From positions 1,268,722 to 1,332,721 of the forward strand of contig BCKQ01000001.1 of NCBI GenBank assembly GCA_001600695.1: a stretch of DNA of 64,000 bases, written 5' to 3'. Shown in pieces: positions 41,948 to 52,065 of this stretch. The notes beneath the pieces are model-generated. The model was not told the origin of the DNA. It did no database searches and worked only from the letters and a program-made list of their open reading frames with translations. The stretch comes from Ascoidea asiatica. Taxonomy: Eukaryota; Ascomycota; Saccharomycetes; Ascoideales; Ascoideaceae. The position numbers and the translations under genes are program-made. The stretch's first letter is position 1; each line of letters opens with the position of its first letter.

Positions 41948-43535
41948 TCAAATTAAATGATTTTTTTGAATAATTTTGATATAATTTTCTAAAATTATGA
42001 GTTTTTAGAAAAAATTAATAGGGTTAATGATTTCTTTATCATATACAGTAACTTATTATTAATCTACAATATTGATCATACTTCAATCATATTTTACAAT
42101 TACTATTTTCTTATCAAACTAAGATTATTATCCTAAATTCATTTGGATAATCAATGGCTTAATTCCGAATAGCAACCTAATAATGAATATTTATAAATTT
42201 ATGAATTTATGAATTTCAGAATTTCAGAATTTTTTCTAAAAAAGATTCCCTCCAGTTCCAATCAAAATCCAGAACTCATCCCTTTTTACAATAATTGGCG
42301 AACTACTACTATTACTACTACTACTATGATATTGCTTTCAAGTTTCAACGTACAGTTTTTTTTATTATAGTTTATTTAAAGACATTTTTTTTCTTAATAT
42401 ATTTTACATTATTATAAAAACCAGATAAATTTTTGTCAAAAATCATTATTATTACTTTTTTTTTTTTTTTTTGATTCATTGCTGCTACTATTCTATTAAT
42501 GTCATGTTTTACGATTTCTAGAATTTTTCTGTTTATGCTTATTAATACCGTATTTATATTTATATTTTTTATATATTTATTTGAATTTATATTTTTATTT
42601 CAAATTACATTACATATTCTATTTTGAATATAATTTTTTAGTCATTATTTGAAAAATATTAAACCTATCAATCAATTGGATTTTGGATTAACTTATTCAT
42701 TAATTGATTTGCTAAATCTGATTGATTTGTTTTTGTTTGCTGAGGCCTTCTCAAGTTCTTCTTTGTAAATATTCTCCGGGAAAAACGGAGCCAATTCAAA
42801 ACGAAATCCAGATTGGAGACGCCGGAACCGGAGAAAAAAAAAAACAGCAGCTGAAATCAACGGAAAAATTGACTTCAAAAAAAATCCGAAGAAGTCACGT
42901 GTCATGCAAGAATGTGCACACTTCGGAAGAGAAAAGTTTGGGTTGCTTTCGGTATTTGAAAACCCCCAATTCCGAAGAACAAAGGAACATTGCAGAGGAG
43001 TACAGTAAGAAAAACCTTAATTATATCACATTGATCATGCGACCTTACATAATATAAACATATCAAATGATTTTTTGAATTTCCTCTAGTGAAACCAGTT
43101 TTATGGTTTATTTGAGGTTGATACATGTGACTGCACTTCAATTTGACGACAAATAACAATGTACTGGAGAGATTTAGGAGAGAGAGCGTGTTACGAGCAC
43201 CAATTCTAGTGAATATTTGAAAGTCACATATATCCTTATAGGGCTTTTACTGAAATAATTTAGGGACTAAAACCCTTTTGATTTTGGTGGTGAATAATTT
43301 TACCGTTTGGTAGACACAATCTGGAAGATGGAATTTCTAATATGCCATTTTTCGTTTGTCTGAAATTGTAAGTATATAATATTTTCAATTTTAAATTACC
43401 TAAAAAATCAATATTATTAAAATCAAATCCATAAATAATTACAAAGGATAGTCTGCGTTAAAGCTTAAAAGTGATTATTCTAATAAAAAATAATAATATA
43501 AAATATAAAATATTAAATATTAAACAATTTAAAAA
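41948..43535. promoter_or_regulatory. Intergenic region upstream of RPP2
   Basis: No protein gene is supported. A patch at about 42770-42990 is richer in GC and has TCACGTG with the palindrome at 42896-42901. At about 43255-43280 TTAGGGACTAAAACCC could be a Tbf1-type site, a motif used by ribosomal protein genes in non-Saccharomyces yeasts. An A-tract precedes the first RPP2 exon. Confidence 0.4.
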
Positions 43536-44008
43536 AGTATGTTTATTTGTAAAAGTCAAATGACTTTGAAAAACGTTGTCATATTTCAATTAAAATGAAT
43601 TCAGTGGAATAAATATATAAATTTCATGATTATTTTTGAATTATAATATTAACATTTTTATTTTCAATAGTGAAATATTTAGCTGCATATCTCTTACTTA
43701 CCGAAGGTGGTAGTTCTCATGTTTCCGTCAAAGATATTGAACATGTTTTAGAATCTGTTGGAATTGAAGTTGATACAAAACAAGCTAAATTATTATTAGA
43801 TGCTGTTCATGACAAATCACTTGAAGAATTAATTGCTGAAGGTTCAACTAAATTAGCTTCTTTATCTGGTGGTGTTTCTGCTGGTTCCGGTTCAGGTTCA
43901 GGTTCTGCTGCTGCTTCTGGTGAAGCTGCAACTGAAGAAGCTGAAGAAGAGGCCGAAGAAGAAGCTGAAGAATCAGATGATGATATGGGTTTCGGTTTAT
44001 TTGATTAA
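43536..44008 (+). CDS. RPP2: 60S acidic ribosomal protein P2 (intron splits the start codon)
   Basis: The protein is a stalk component of the 60S subunit, binding translation factors. It has 112 residues and starts [14 protein letters not shown], as in P2 proteins, and ends with the family tail [11 protein letters not shown] after a Gly/Ser/Ala hinge and acidic stretch. The ORF begins with GTG at 43670, which is the last G of an intron acceptor. The intron 43537-43670 has donor GTATGT, a TATTAAC branch-like site and TTTTCAATAG at its end. Spliced, the last A of exon 1 (43536) joins TG (43671-43672) to make ATG. No other nearby ATG gives this N-terminus. Expected to be a highly expressed gene. 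Confidence 0.88.
43537..43670 (+). other. Intron inside the RPP2 start codon
   Basis: This 134-nt intron has GTATGT (43537-43542) and ends AATAG. TATTAAC lies shortly before the acceptor. Its removal creates the ATG from A43536 and T43671-G43672, so translation of P2 depends on splicing. Confidence 0.8.
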
Positions 44009-44394
44009 ACAAGTTAATTCTTTGTATAATAGAAATATTTAAATCTAATCAAACAAACTTTTAATAATTCATCTATTATATTCTCTGTAATCATTTAGAA
44101 GTAAAATTCCTAAAAATTTGACCTATTTTTTTCTATCTTTTGTTTAGAAATCACGAGCTTCATTCTAAAAATTTATCATATCCGTTATTTTAAAGTTAAA
44201 ATCTCACCCAGTTTTACGTAATCAATTTATCCAATTAAATTGAATTAAAACATACTGTAACGTTATGTTTATCGAAATTATTCTAATATTTATTTAGTTT
44301 TCAAATAGAAACAATAAGAAATTCTTAATATTATTAATCTAAGTGATTAAATATAAATAATTAATAAAGTTAAATTAAATTACATTAAATCAAA
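44009..44394. other. RPP2 - small membrane gene intergenic region
   Basis: AT-rich RPP2 3' region and the promoter of the small membrane gene. No separate feature is recognised. Confidence 0.5.
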
Positions 44395-44980
44395 ATGAAT
44401 ACTCCAAGATCTTTCTGGTAAGCAAGATGCTTTTTTTTTTTGTTAAATTTTTGTAATATGAGTCGTTTTCATTAAGAAAAATAATATTATTTAAAATAAG
44501 TAGGAAAAATAAGAACTTTAAAACTGACATCATCTATTTTTGCTTTTGCTTTTGGAATTGGAATTAAAATAGGGCAGGTATGGGTCTTATCACCGCAGTA
44601 GGTGTTGGATCTTTAATATATGCAAAAAAGTATGTTTATTATTATTGAATAAACTAATGTTATAAATAATTAATTAATACTAACTAATTTATTTTTTCAT
44701 TAGACAAATTAATACAAGAAGAGAAACTCAATATAGACCAAGTCATAAAAGTTGGGAAGATCTTAAAGATCAACATGATGGTTTTGATAGTTCCAAGGTA
44801 AAACCAGGTTTTCCTGAATCAAGTGGAGTTCAACGTAAAAGTGAATATCAAGGAGGTGGAGATGCTTATACTGTAAGTTTTTTTTTTTTTGCTAAAATAC
44901 AATAAAATCAACAATTGCAATCATACTAACATTTAACTTGTTTTTATTAGTCTCGTAAACCTGGGGATAAGTTTTCTTAG
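44395..44980 (+). CDS. Four-exon small membrane protein, probably mitochondrial
   Basis: Exons 44395-44417, 44573-44629, 44704-44872 and 44951-44980 join to 93 codons (92 residues). Donors are GTAAGC, GTATGT and GTAAGT; all acceptors are AG after T-rich tracts. Each junction keeps frame and the reading frame is open throughout. The product begins with MNTPRSFW and a single hydrophobic segment (GMGLITAVGVGSLIYA, about residues 11-26), then a basic KKQINTRRE cluster, a Gly/Ser/Lys-rich hydrophilic tail with HKSWEDLKDQHDGF, and ends DKFS. Its size, N-terminal basic/hydrophobic pattern and short tail resemble small inner-membrane mitochondrial proteins of fungi, but I do not recognise a named family. 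Three introns in 586 bases is dense for a yeast. Confidence 0.7.
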
Positions 44981-45474
44981 AGAAAAGTAATTTCAAAAAA
45001 TTATAATAATCATAATCATAATAATGGATGTTTGTAAATAAATACCAAATAGTCATTTTACTAATATAGAGAAAAAAAGTTCAAATTTGTTTTTGTTTTG
45101 TTCTGTATATATTTTCATTTTCAACAATTTTTCGTAATCAGCTCTTCTCTAAATTCTTCAATAAGTTCTTGAATAAAAAACTAATTATTGTTTAGTTGTT
45201 AGATAATAATTTCATCTTTTGTAGCTTTGATTGTAAATTATCATTGAAAAAAGTGGTTTATTGGATGATCTTGGCAGGGTAACCCATTTTCCCGAAACGA
45301 TCTTATACGAGACCCTTTACGAAGATCTCGAATTGAATCTTGGAAACAAACGCAGAGCTGGAGAAGTGAGGAACTGAATTTATTTGATTAAATTATGGAT
45401 TTTAATGCTTTATTAAATTGAAAAGAGAATATAGAATAGTCCAATATCGTTTATCAATCATCATTACAATAATA
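44981..45474. promoter_or_regulatory. ERG27 promoter region
   Basis: It contains the 3' end of the small membrane gene and the ERG27 promoter. A GAGACC core lies at 45309-45314, within a GC-richer patch (about 45270-45375). Confidence 0.4.
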
Positions 45475-46536
45475 ATGGAGACTCCTAAAAGATTAGTAAC
45501 TATAATTACTGGAACTAATAGTAATCTTGGGTTAAATATTGCTTATAGATTCTTGAAAACAGCTCCAGAAGATGCAAGAATTACAATTATTGTAACTTCA
45601 AGAACATTACCAAGAGCAAATGAAGTTATTCAATTGATCAAAAAATATCATAATGAAAAATTAAAAAGATCTGGATCTTTAGATTTCGATTATCTTTTAA
45701 TCGATTTTACTGATATGATATCAATATTAACAGGAATTTATGAATTAAAAAAAATTTATTCAGAAATTAATTATCTTTTTATAAATGCTGCTCAAGGTGT
45801 ATTTTCTGGAATTGATTGGATCCAAGCTACAAAAGATGTAATTACAAAACCATTAGAAGCTGTAACTGCTCCAACTTATAAAATTCAAAAAATTGGTATA
45901 AAATCAAAAGATAATTTAGGTTTAGTATTTCAAGCAAATGTATTTGGTCCATATTATTTTATAAGTAAATTAAAATTATTATTATCAAAAGGTAATGCAA
46001 GAATCATATTAATATCAAGTTTAATGTCTGATCCAAAATATTTATCAATGAATGATATTCAATTAATTAAATCAAATGTTTCTTATGAAGGTTCAAAAAG
46101 ATTACTTGATCTTTTACATTTATCATATTATAAAGAATTAAATGAATTAAATATAACTGAATATTTAGTTAATCCAGGAATTTTTATAAGTTTTTCATTT
46201 GGTAAATTTTTAAATTTTTTAACATATTATGGTATGATTGCATTATTTTATTTTGCAAGAATTTTAGGATCTCCATGGCATAATATTCATGGTTTTATGG
46301 CAGCAAAATCACCAGTATTTGCAGCTTTAGAAGCAAATCCAACTTTTGATAAACAAGATGTAAAATATGGTTCTGCATGTACTTTAACAGGTAAAGAAAT
46401 TTTAAAAATTTCTGAAATTGATAAAACAAATAGTGAATTTGTTTTGAATTATATGAAAACTTTGGAAAAAGAATGGGATCAAAAATTAGAAACTGAAAAT
46501 TATCGTACCGATACAAGAAAAGAATATCCGGATTAG
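45475..46536 (+). CDS. ERG27: 3-keto sterol reductase
   Basis: This short-chain dehydrogenase reduces the C-3 ketone during C-4 demethylation in ergosterol synthesis, in the ER/lipid-droplet complex with Erg25, Erg26 and Erg28. The start chosen is the ATG at 45475 (METPKRLVTIITG), since the frame extends upstream only from a TTG. It gives 353 residues, as S. cerevisiae Erg27 has 347. The Rossmann motif is TGTNSNLGLNI and the catalytic YxxxK is YEGSK. A hydrophobic segment (about 230-260) fits membrane contact. It lies tandem with ERV2; the ERG27 stop is immediately followed by CACGTG at 46537-46542. Confidence 0.92.
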   Translation: METPKRLVTIITGTNSNLGLNIAYRFLKTAPEDARITIIVTSRTLPRANEVIQLIKKYHNEKLKRSGSLDFDYLLIDFTDMISILTGIYELKKIYSEINYLFINAAQGVFSGIDWIQATKDVITKPLEAVTAPTYKIQKIGIKSKDNLGLVFQANVFGPYYFISKLKLLLSKGNARIILISSLMSDPKYLSMNDIQLIKSNVSYEGSKRLLDLLHLSYYKELNELNITEYLVNPGIFISFSFGKFLNFLTYYGMIALFYFARILGSPWHNIHGFMAAKSPVFAALEANPTFDKQDVKYGSACTLTGKEILKISEIDKTNSEFVLNYMKTLEKEWDQKLETENYRTDTRKEYPD

Positions 46537-46721
46537 CACGTGCGACCAGGTCTGTCTTAAATCAAAAAATCGGATGATGATGTCAATTTAAACCTATTTA
46601 TATCTTTATATTCCTACAATTATCAATTATCAATTATCATTTATATTAAATATTTTTATATATCTTACAATAAATTAACATTCAATTCAATTAAACTAAC
46701 TAGATTCTTTTTAAGCATTCA
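46537..46721. promoter_or_regulatory. ERV2 promoter with CACGTG
   Basis: A 185-bp spacer between ERG27 and ERV2. CACGTG occurs at 46537-46542, directly after the ERG27 stop and 180 bases before ERV2. Confidence 0.4.
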
Positions 46722-47510
46722 ATGATGATTAGAAATTTCAAAAAGCCAATTGTTCCATTGGCTACACTTTTAATTCTTGCACTTTTATTTTTTATAACTA
46801 AAAATAATACTACAAATGATTTAGATTTTCCAGCACCATTAAAATCAGAAAATATTCAAACAACATTAACACCAATGAAAAAGAAACCATTTAAGAAAAT
46901 TAATAATGATAATGATGAAATAGATATAAATTCCAATGAGAAATCAACAAATTTACCAAATATAGTTTTAACACCATTTATGCCAAAAATGGAAAATCAA
47001 ACTTTAAGAGCAGAAATAGGGAGAGCAACATGGACATTATTTCATAATATACTTGCAAGATATCCAGAAATTCCAAAAGCTGAAGAAAAAGAAACAACTA
47101 ATCAATTTATTAATTTATTTGTTAAAGTTTATCCATGTGGAGATTGTGCAGAACATTTTCAAAGATTAATTGAAAAATTTCCACCACAACTTGATAGTAA
47201 ACAAAATGCAGCATTATGGGGATGTGATTTACATAATAAAGTTAATAATTTTTTAAAAAAACCAATTTATGATTGTACGAATATTTTAAATGATTATGAT
47301 TGTGGTTGTGGACCAGAAGAAGGAGATGATAATGATGATTTTAATTTTGCTAAAAAGGATAAAAATAAAAAAATCATTCAAGATAAAAATGGAAAATCTC
47401 AAGAAAGTATGAAAATGGCATCAGATAAAGAAGATTTAGAAAATGAAGTTGTTGATCATAGAAAGAGTATTAAGATTGAAGAAGTTGAAAATGAACAAAG
47501 AGGTGGTTAG
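46722..47510 (+). CDS. ERV2: FAD-dependent sulfhydryl oxidase of the ER
   Basis: Erv2 oxidises thiols with O2 and helps make disulfides in the ER lumen. This protein has 262 residues against 196 in S. cerevisiae. An N-terminal membrane anchor (about residues 10-26) is followed by a linker and the Erv domain (about 92-190). The active-site pair is CGDC (139-142), a further pair is Cys168 and Cys185, and a shuttle pair is CGC at 194-196, typical of Erv2 and absent in Erv1. WTLFHNILARYP and CDLHNKVNNFLKKP fit the FAD-binding four-helix bundle. The acidic/lysine-rich tail after residue 198 is an unusual extension. The alternate ATG two codons later is also possible. It is convergent with TIF5. 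Confidence 0.9.
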   Translation: MMIRNFKKPIVPLATLLILALLFFITKNNTTNDLDFPAPLKSENIQTTLTPMKKKPFKKINNDNDEIDINSNEKSTNLPNIVLTPFMPKMENQTLRAEIGRATWTLFHNILARYPEIPKAEEKETTNQFINLFVKVYPCGDCAEHFQRLIEKFPPQLDSKQNAALWGCDLHNKVNNFLKKPIYDCTNILNDYDCGCGPEEGDDNDDFNFAKKDKNKKIIQDKNGKSQESMKMASDKEDLENEVVDHRKSIKIEEVENEQRGG

Positions 47511-47783
47511 ATTATATATATCTTTATTATTTATTTTCTCATGAATTTACATTTATATAAACAACAAAAAGATGAAGAAGAAGAAGTTTAATAAACTTTT
47601 AAAACATATTTTATTTTTGATTTATATCCATATTTAAAACTAATAATTATACTAAATAAAACATGAAACTAAGATAATAATCATTTGAATGGAGTAAGTA
47701 GTAAAGGAAAGGGTAGAGTGAAAGATAAAGGAAAAAGAGAGTAAAAAAAAAAGGGGGAAAAAGATGAAAAGAAAGTAAGTTAT

Positions 47784-49022
47784 TTAATCACTTTCTTCTT
47801 CACTTTCACTTTCACTTTCAGCTTCTTCTAACCATTTTAAGAATGGTTTTGCAGCTTTTCTAACTTTTTTACTTGTTGATTTATCAACATATTTTTTACT
47901 AACAGTTGTACCAAAATTTTTAATTGAATTTTCACTAATAATTTCATTATCATATAATTTAAATAAAATTTTTGTTAAACTTGGAATTAATTCAGGATAA
48001 TTAATACCAAGAAATCTTTCAAGACCACCTAAAAATGATTTTTCTGCTTTAATTTTACCATCATCACAATCTTTAATCATTCTAATTAATAAACCAGAAT
48101 GTGGTTCAATTTCATTAATAATATCTTTTGTAAATAAAGCTTGAGCTAAAACTGTTAAAGTTTTATCAGTACCAATAATATTTAATGAAGAAATTTTTTT
48201 ATAAATTTCTATATCACTTGGTTTCGGATTTGATTCAATTAACCATTCACCAAAAGTATCATAATCATCAGAAATATTTAATTTTTCTAATTCTTGAGCA
48301 CGTTTTGCAATTGCTTCCGGAGACATATCAACAGCCCAATTATCATCAAGAGTTGAGATTGTTGAAACTTTTGCAGCTTCAGCAGCTTCTTTATCAAGAG
48401 TTTTAGTTACAGCATCATCATCATCATCATCATTATTATTATTATTATTATTATTATTAATACCATTTTCAGAACCATTATTTGAAGAAGAAGCAGTAGA
48501 TTTATGAGAAGTTACAACATCAGATAAATTACCTGCACCAACATAAGCAGAAGCAGTTGCAGATTTTTTACCTTTTGATTTTTCTGGAGGATTTTTTTGA
48601 ATATAAGAAGATAATTTATGACGTAAATTAATTGGAGTTTGTTTACCACAAGCTTTACAAATTCTTAAAAGGTTTGAATCTTTTGCAATAAAAATTTCAG
48701 TTTCTGGATTTTTACAAGATTTACATAAAACAAATTTATTAATAAAACCATCTAATAAATCTTGTAATTTTGAAGAATCATGAGTACCATTAACTAAATA
48801 ACGATCAGTACTTTCATTAATTGAAGTTTGAGCACCTAATTCAAAACCAAAATATTTTACAACATATGGAGCAGGTCTATTTAAAGCACGAGCAACTTCA
48901 GATAAATTAACAATTGCAGTTTTAATACCATTACCTCTACCTTCAATTTTTGATTGAATTGGAGGCATTTTATAACGATAAAATGGATCAGTATTATCAC
49001 GACAAATATTTATGAAAGACAT
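47784..49022 (-). CDS. TIF5: Translation initiation factor eIF5
   Basis: eIF5 is the GTPase-activating protein for eIF2-GTP on the 43S complex and also stabilises the multifactor complex. The N-terminus INICRDNTDPFYRYKMPPIQ contains the arginine finger (Arg16 here, Arg15 in S. cerevisiae). A zinc finger is formed by CKSC and CKAC (about residues 99-121). An Asn/Asp and Ala/Ser-rich linker (about 170-215) precedes the W2-type C-terminal HEAT domain, and the protein ends in an acidic ESESEEESD tail. Its length of 412 residues matches 405 in yeast. The region just upstream is a perfect 11-bp repeat. Confidence 0.95.
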   Translation of the reverse strand: MSFINICRDNTDPFYRYKMPPIQSKIEGRGNGIKTAIVNLSEVARALNRPAPYVVKYFGFELGAQTSINESTDRYLVNGTHDSSKLQDLLDGFINKFVLCKSCKNPETEIFIAKDSNLLRICKACGKQTPINLRHKLSSYIQKNPPEKSKGKKSATASAYVGAGNLSDVVTSHKSTASSSNNGSENGINNNNNNNNNDDDDDDAVTKTLDKEAAEAAKVSTISTLDDNWAVDMSPEAIAKRAQELEKLNISDDYDTFGEWLIESNPKPSDIEIYKKISSLNIIGTDKTLTVLAQALFTKDIINEIEPHSGLLIRMIKDCDDGKIKAEKSFLGGLERFLGINYPELIPSLTKILFKLYDNEIISENSIKNFGTTVSKKYVDKSTSKKVRKAAKPFLKWLEEAESESESEEESD

Positions 49023-49944
49023 TTTGAGATAATTTTAAAATAATTTTGAAATAATTTTGAAATAATTTTGAAATAATTTTGAAATAATTTTGAAATAAGT
49101 TATTAAATGATAAGATAATATAAGAATTATGAATTATGAATTATGAATTATTAGCTGGAGTTTGAAGAAAGGTTAGCTTTTATTAAAGACAAATTTATTG
49201 TTGATTGAAAGAAAAAAATTTAAAAAAAGATCTATCATAGAATTTAGATAATATGGATAAAAAGTTATGCACCATCTGAATATTTAAGGGACTAACTATA
49301 TGTTAAATTTTTTTTGAAATGTTTTTATATAATTTAAGTATCCACAGGAAAATTATTGTTAATATAAATAAATTACTTGATTGATATTATTAAATTAAAG
49401 TAAATAAAAGTCTTTTAATGATGATTTTATTGATATATTTGAAATCAGAAATAAGAAATATAAGATAAAATAAAACAGTAGAATGAAAATGAATGAATTT
49501 CAATTACTCACCTCACTCGCTCATACTTCAAATACAATTCACAACAGTGAAAATTTTTGATTTATTCACACAACTGAAGAGAGAAGAAGCGAAGAAGGAG
49601 ACGAGAACCACGTGCCGGCAGAGAAAACTGGTAAGACGTGGGAAGAAGCGTGACCGAGGGTAGACCCCCTGTGGAAACCCCTTTTGTTGCTTGTTAACCC
49701 CTGCTAGAGTCAAAATATAAAGCAGTCAGATGATTAAGGGGTCTGTGTCGGGGTCTGATTATATTCTGATTATATTCGAGTTACAAGAGGAAAATAAATG
49801 CAGAGAGCAAAGAAGTGAGGAAAGTATTCGAGTGTTCAGAATGTTTATTATTTACCAGATGATTGTATATATGCTTTGTGTTCTATAGAAGTATACATGA
49901 TTATATATCACATTATCGCATTCTATTTCATTTCTAATACAAAT
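49023..49944. promoter_or_regulatory. TIF5 leader and promoter
   Basis: The TIF5 leader (about 49030-49097) is a perfect tandem of the 11-bp unit TAATTTTGAAA. Farther upstream a GC-richer patch (about 49590-49700) contains CACGTG at 49609-49614. The RRP9 3' end is at the far side. A 61-residue ORF near 49528-49713 is not counted as a gene. Confidence 0.45.
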
Positions 49945-51579
49945 CTAATCCAAATCTTTCTCAGTTTTATCTTCAATTTTATTTTCACTTTTTTTAATAT
50001 CAATGCTAAATGAGTATATGCAATTTCTGGCTCCAATACCAGGTTTAATCCATCTACCTAATCTATGTTCTTTACTAAGACTTGCAAATATTTTTATTTT
50101 TCCACTTTTAAATTTCTCATCTTCAAGTATTTTATAATTTTCATATTCTGTAATTTCAAGTGTATCTATTTTTGTTACAATTCCAAAAGCTTCATTTATA
50201 CAATATTTTTTCTTAAATTCACGTAAATTTTTATCTAATTGCCAAATAATTAATTGTCCATTCCATGATCCTGATATAAATAAATCACTAAATGGAATAC
50301 TTTTAATTGATGTTATCCAATATGGATTTCTTGGTGGGATTTCTCTTTCCCTTTTTAATGGATTTGATTCTCCACTAACTTTAATAGATTCTAATTTTGG
50401 TATTACTCCATGTGCACATCTTTTTGTAAATATTGGTTTTTTCTTTGATAATGACCAAAGTGATATTGATCCATTATCTGATCCTGTTATAAAATGTGTT
50501 GAATCAATAAAACTCACACAATCTATAGATCCTTCATTAAAAAATGGTTCTTCATCTTCATCTTTTTCTTTAAGTTCTCCATTTCCATTTTCTTTTAAAT
50601 GTCTAATTTTTGCTCTTCTTTCTTTTTGATTATCTGTATCTTTAATTTCTTTCTCTTTTTCTTTTTCTTCTCCATTTTGTCCATTTTGTCCATTTTGTTT
50701 CAATTTTTTATTATTATTAATTTTTTTCTTCTTATAATCTCCACCTCTAAAAACCATTCTTGTTTCTTCAGGAATTTTCCAAAAAATTGCTGTTTTATCT
50801 CTTGATCCAACTGTCACACATTTTTCTTCATTTAATGCATCAATATCAACAACTAAATCTTGATGTCCATATAATGTTTCTAATTGTGCATAATCATTAA
50901 TTGAAAATGTTCGAATTTTTAAATCTGATGATGAAACATATAATTGATTAAATTTAGAATCTTTACGAAATGTTAATGATAAAATTTCATTCCTTTCAAC
51001 TCTTTTATCTTTTAATTTATATAATTCTTTTATTGCTGTCAATGATTCACATGACCAAATTATTAATTTTCCATCTCTTCCTCCAGTTACAAGATAATTA
51101 CCATCTGGTGAAACTGACATTGTTAATATTTCTCCATTATGATCAATTATTTTCTTAAAATTTTCTTCTTCTTCTTTTTTATTTCTAGATTTATTTTTAT
51201 TTTTATTTTTAATTCTATTATTATTATTATTATTATTACTTATAATTCCATTATAATTATGTGTTTTTATAAATTCAGATCTATGATATTTTATTAATTT
51301 CGCTTTACAATTTATATCTTTAATATTATATTTTCCTATAGTTCCATCTTTTGATGCCACGTATGCATATGGATAACTTACTGCAATACTCTGAAGTCCA
51401 TTAAATGAAACTCTTGTTAATTGTTTCTTAATCTTTGAATATTTTAAATTTAATTGATCTCCATAAAATTTATAAACTTTTCCAGAATGACTTGCAACAT
51501 CATATTGTAATCTTTTTGCAATAATATCATTATCAAGCTCCTGAGCATCAAAAAAGAATTCGTCTTGTTCAAGATCCAT
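49945..51579 (-). CDS. RRP9: U3 snoRNP component Rrp9 (U3-55K)
   Basis: Rrp9 is a WD40 protein that binds the B/C motif of U3 snoRNA in the small-subunit processome, needed for early rRNA cleavages. The predicted protein (544 residues) begins with DAQELDNDIIAKRLQ and the RRP9-specific entry to the first blade, followed by WD repeats such as NGEILTMSVSPDGNYLVTGGRDG, GHQDLVVDIDALNEE, GSIDCVSFIDSTHFITGS and LGRWIKPGIGARN at the C-terminus. Lys/Glu/Asn inserts interrupt the blades. The start is fixed by an in-frame TAA directly upstream of the ATG. It therefore lacks the lysine-rich N-terminal extension (about 80-100 residues) of S. cerevisiae Rrp9. Confidence 0.9.
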   Translation of the reverse strand: MDLEQDEFFFDAQELDNDIIAKRLQYDVASHSGKVYKFYGDQLNLKYSKIKKQLTRVSFNGLQSIAVSYPYAYVASKDGTIGKYNIKDINCKAKLIKYHRSEFIKTHNYNGIISNNNNNNNRIKNKNKNKSRNKKEEEENFKKIIDHNGEILTMSVSPDGNYLVTGGRDGKLIIWSCESLTAIKELYKLKDKRVERNEILSLTFRKDSKFNQLYVSSSDLKIRTFSINDYAQLETLYGHQDLVVDIDALNEEKCVTVGSRDKTAIFWKIPEETRMVFRGGDYKKKKINNNKKLKQNGQNGQNGEEKEKEKEIKDTDNQKERRAKIRHLKENGNGELKEKDEDEEPFFNEGSIDCVSFIDSTHFITGSDNGSISLWSLSKKKPIFTKRCAHGVIPKLESIKVSGESNPLKREREIPPRNPYWITSIKSIPFSDLFISGSWNGQLIIWQLDKNLREFKKKYCINEAFGIVTKIDTLEITEYENYKILEDEKFKSGKIKIFASLSKEHRLGRWIKPGIGARNCIYSFSIDIKKSENKIEDKTEKDLD

Positions 51580-52065
51580 TTAATTCAGATATTTTATTGA
51601 TGATATTATTAACAAATTAAAAAATAATTATTTCTTTTTATTGTTTTTTTTATCTAAATATCAATTCTTGTTTTCATATTTTGATATTTTCATGTTTTTT
51701 GAATATGTTTTTAACTTATTTAAATTTGGAAAAAAAAAAAAATTTCAGTTTAAAAATCCGGGTTGAAAAAAAAATAAATCCATGCCGGTTTGTAACTTAA
51801 TCCGCCAACGGTTAAAATATTTTTAAAATTTATTTCACACCCACAAATTTGGTCTCATTTTTATTTTTTGTTCTGCGTTTCAATTTACAATTTTAATTTT
51901 AATTTTAATTTTAATTTTAATTTCTTTTGATTTATCTACATTAATTATTAATTATTAATTATTATTAATTATTGACTATTTTCTTAAAAAAAATGTGTAT
52001 TATTCAATTGTCCAAGAGCTATATTTTAGTATTTTCTTTATTTATATAAAGTATTATTTTTAGTT
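51580..52065. promoter_or_regulatory. RRP9 promoter and YPP1 3' region
   Basis: RRP9 and YPP1 are both on the minus strand, so this is the RRP9 promoter. It has A and T tracts, an AATTTT repeat (about 51890-51925), a TAATTATTA repeat and GGTCTC at 51851-51856. Confidence 0.4.

Noticed and set aside
42722..43057. 111-residue ORF upstream of RPP2
   Set aside because: It begins with a non-ATG codon and lies in promoter-like DNA with CACGTG; no domain seen.
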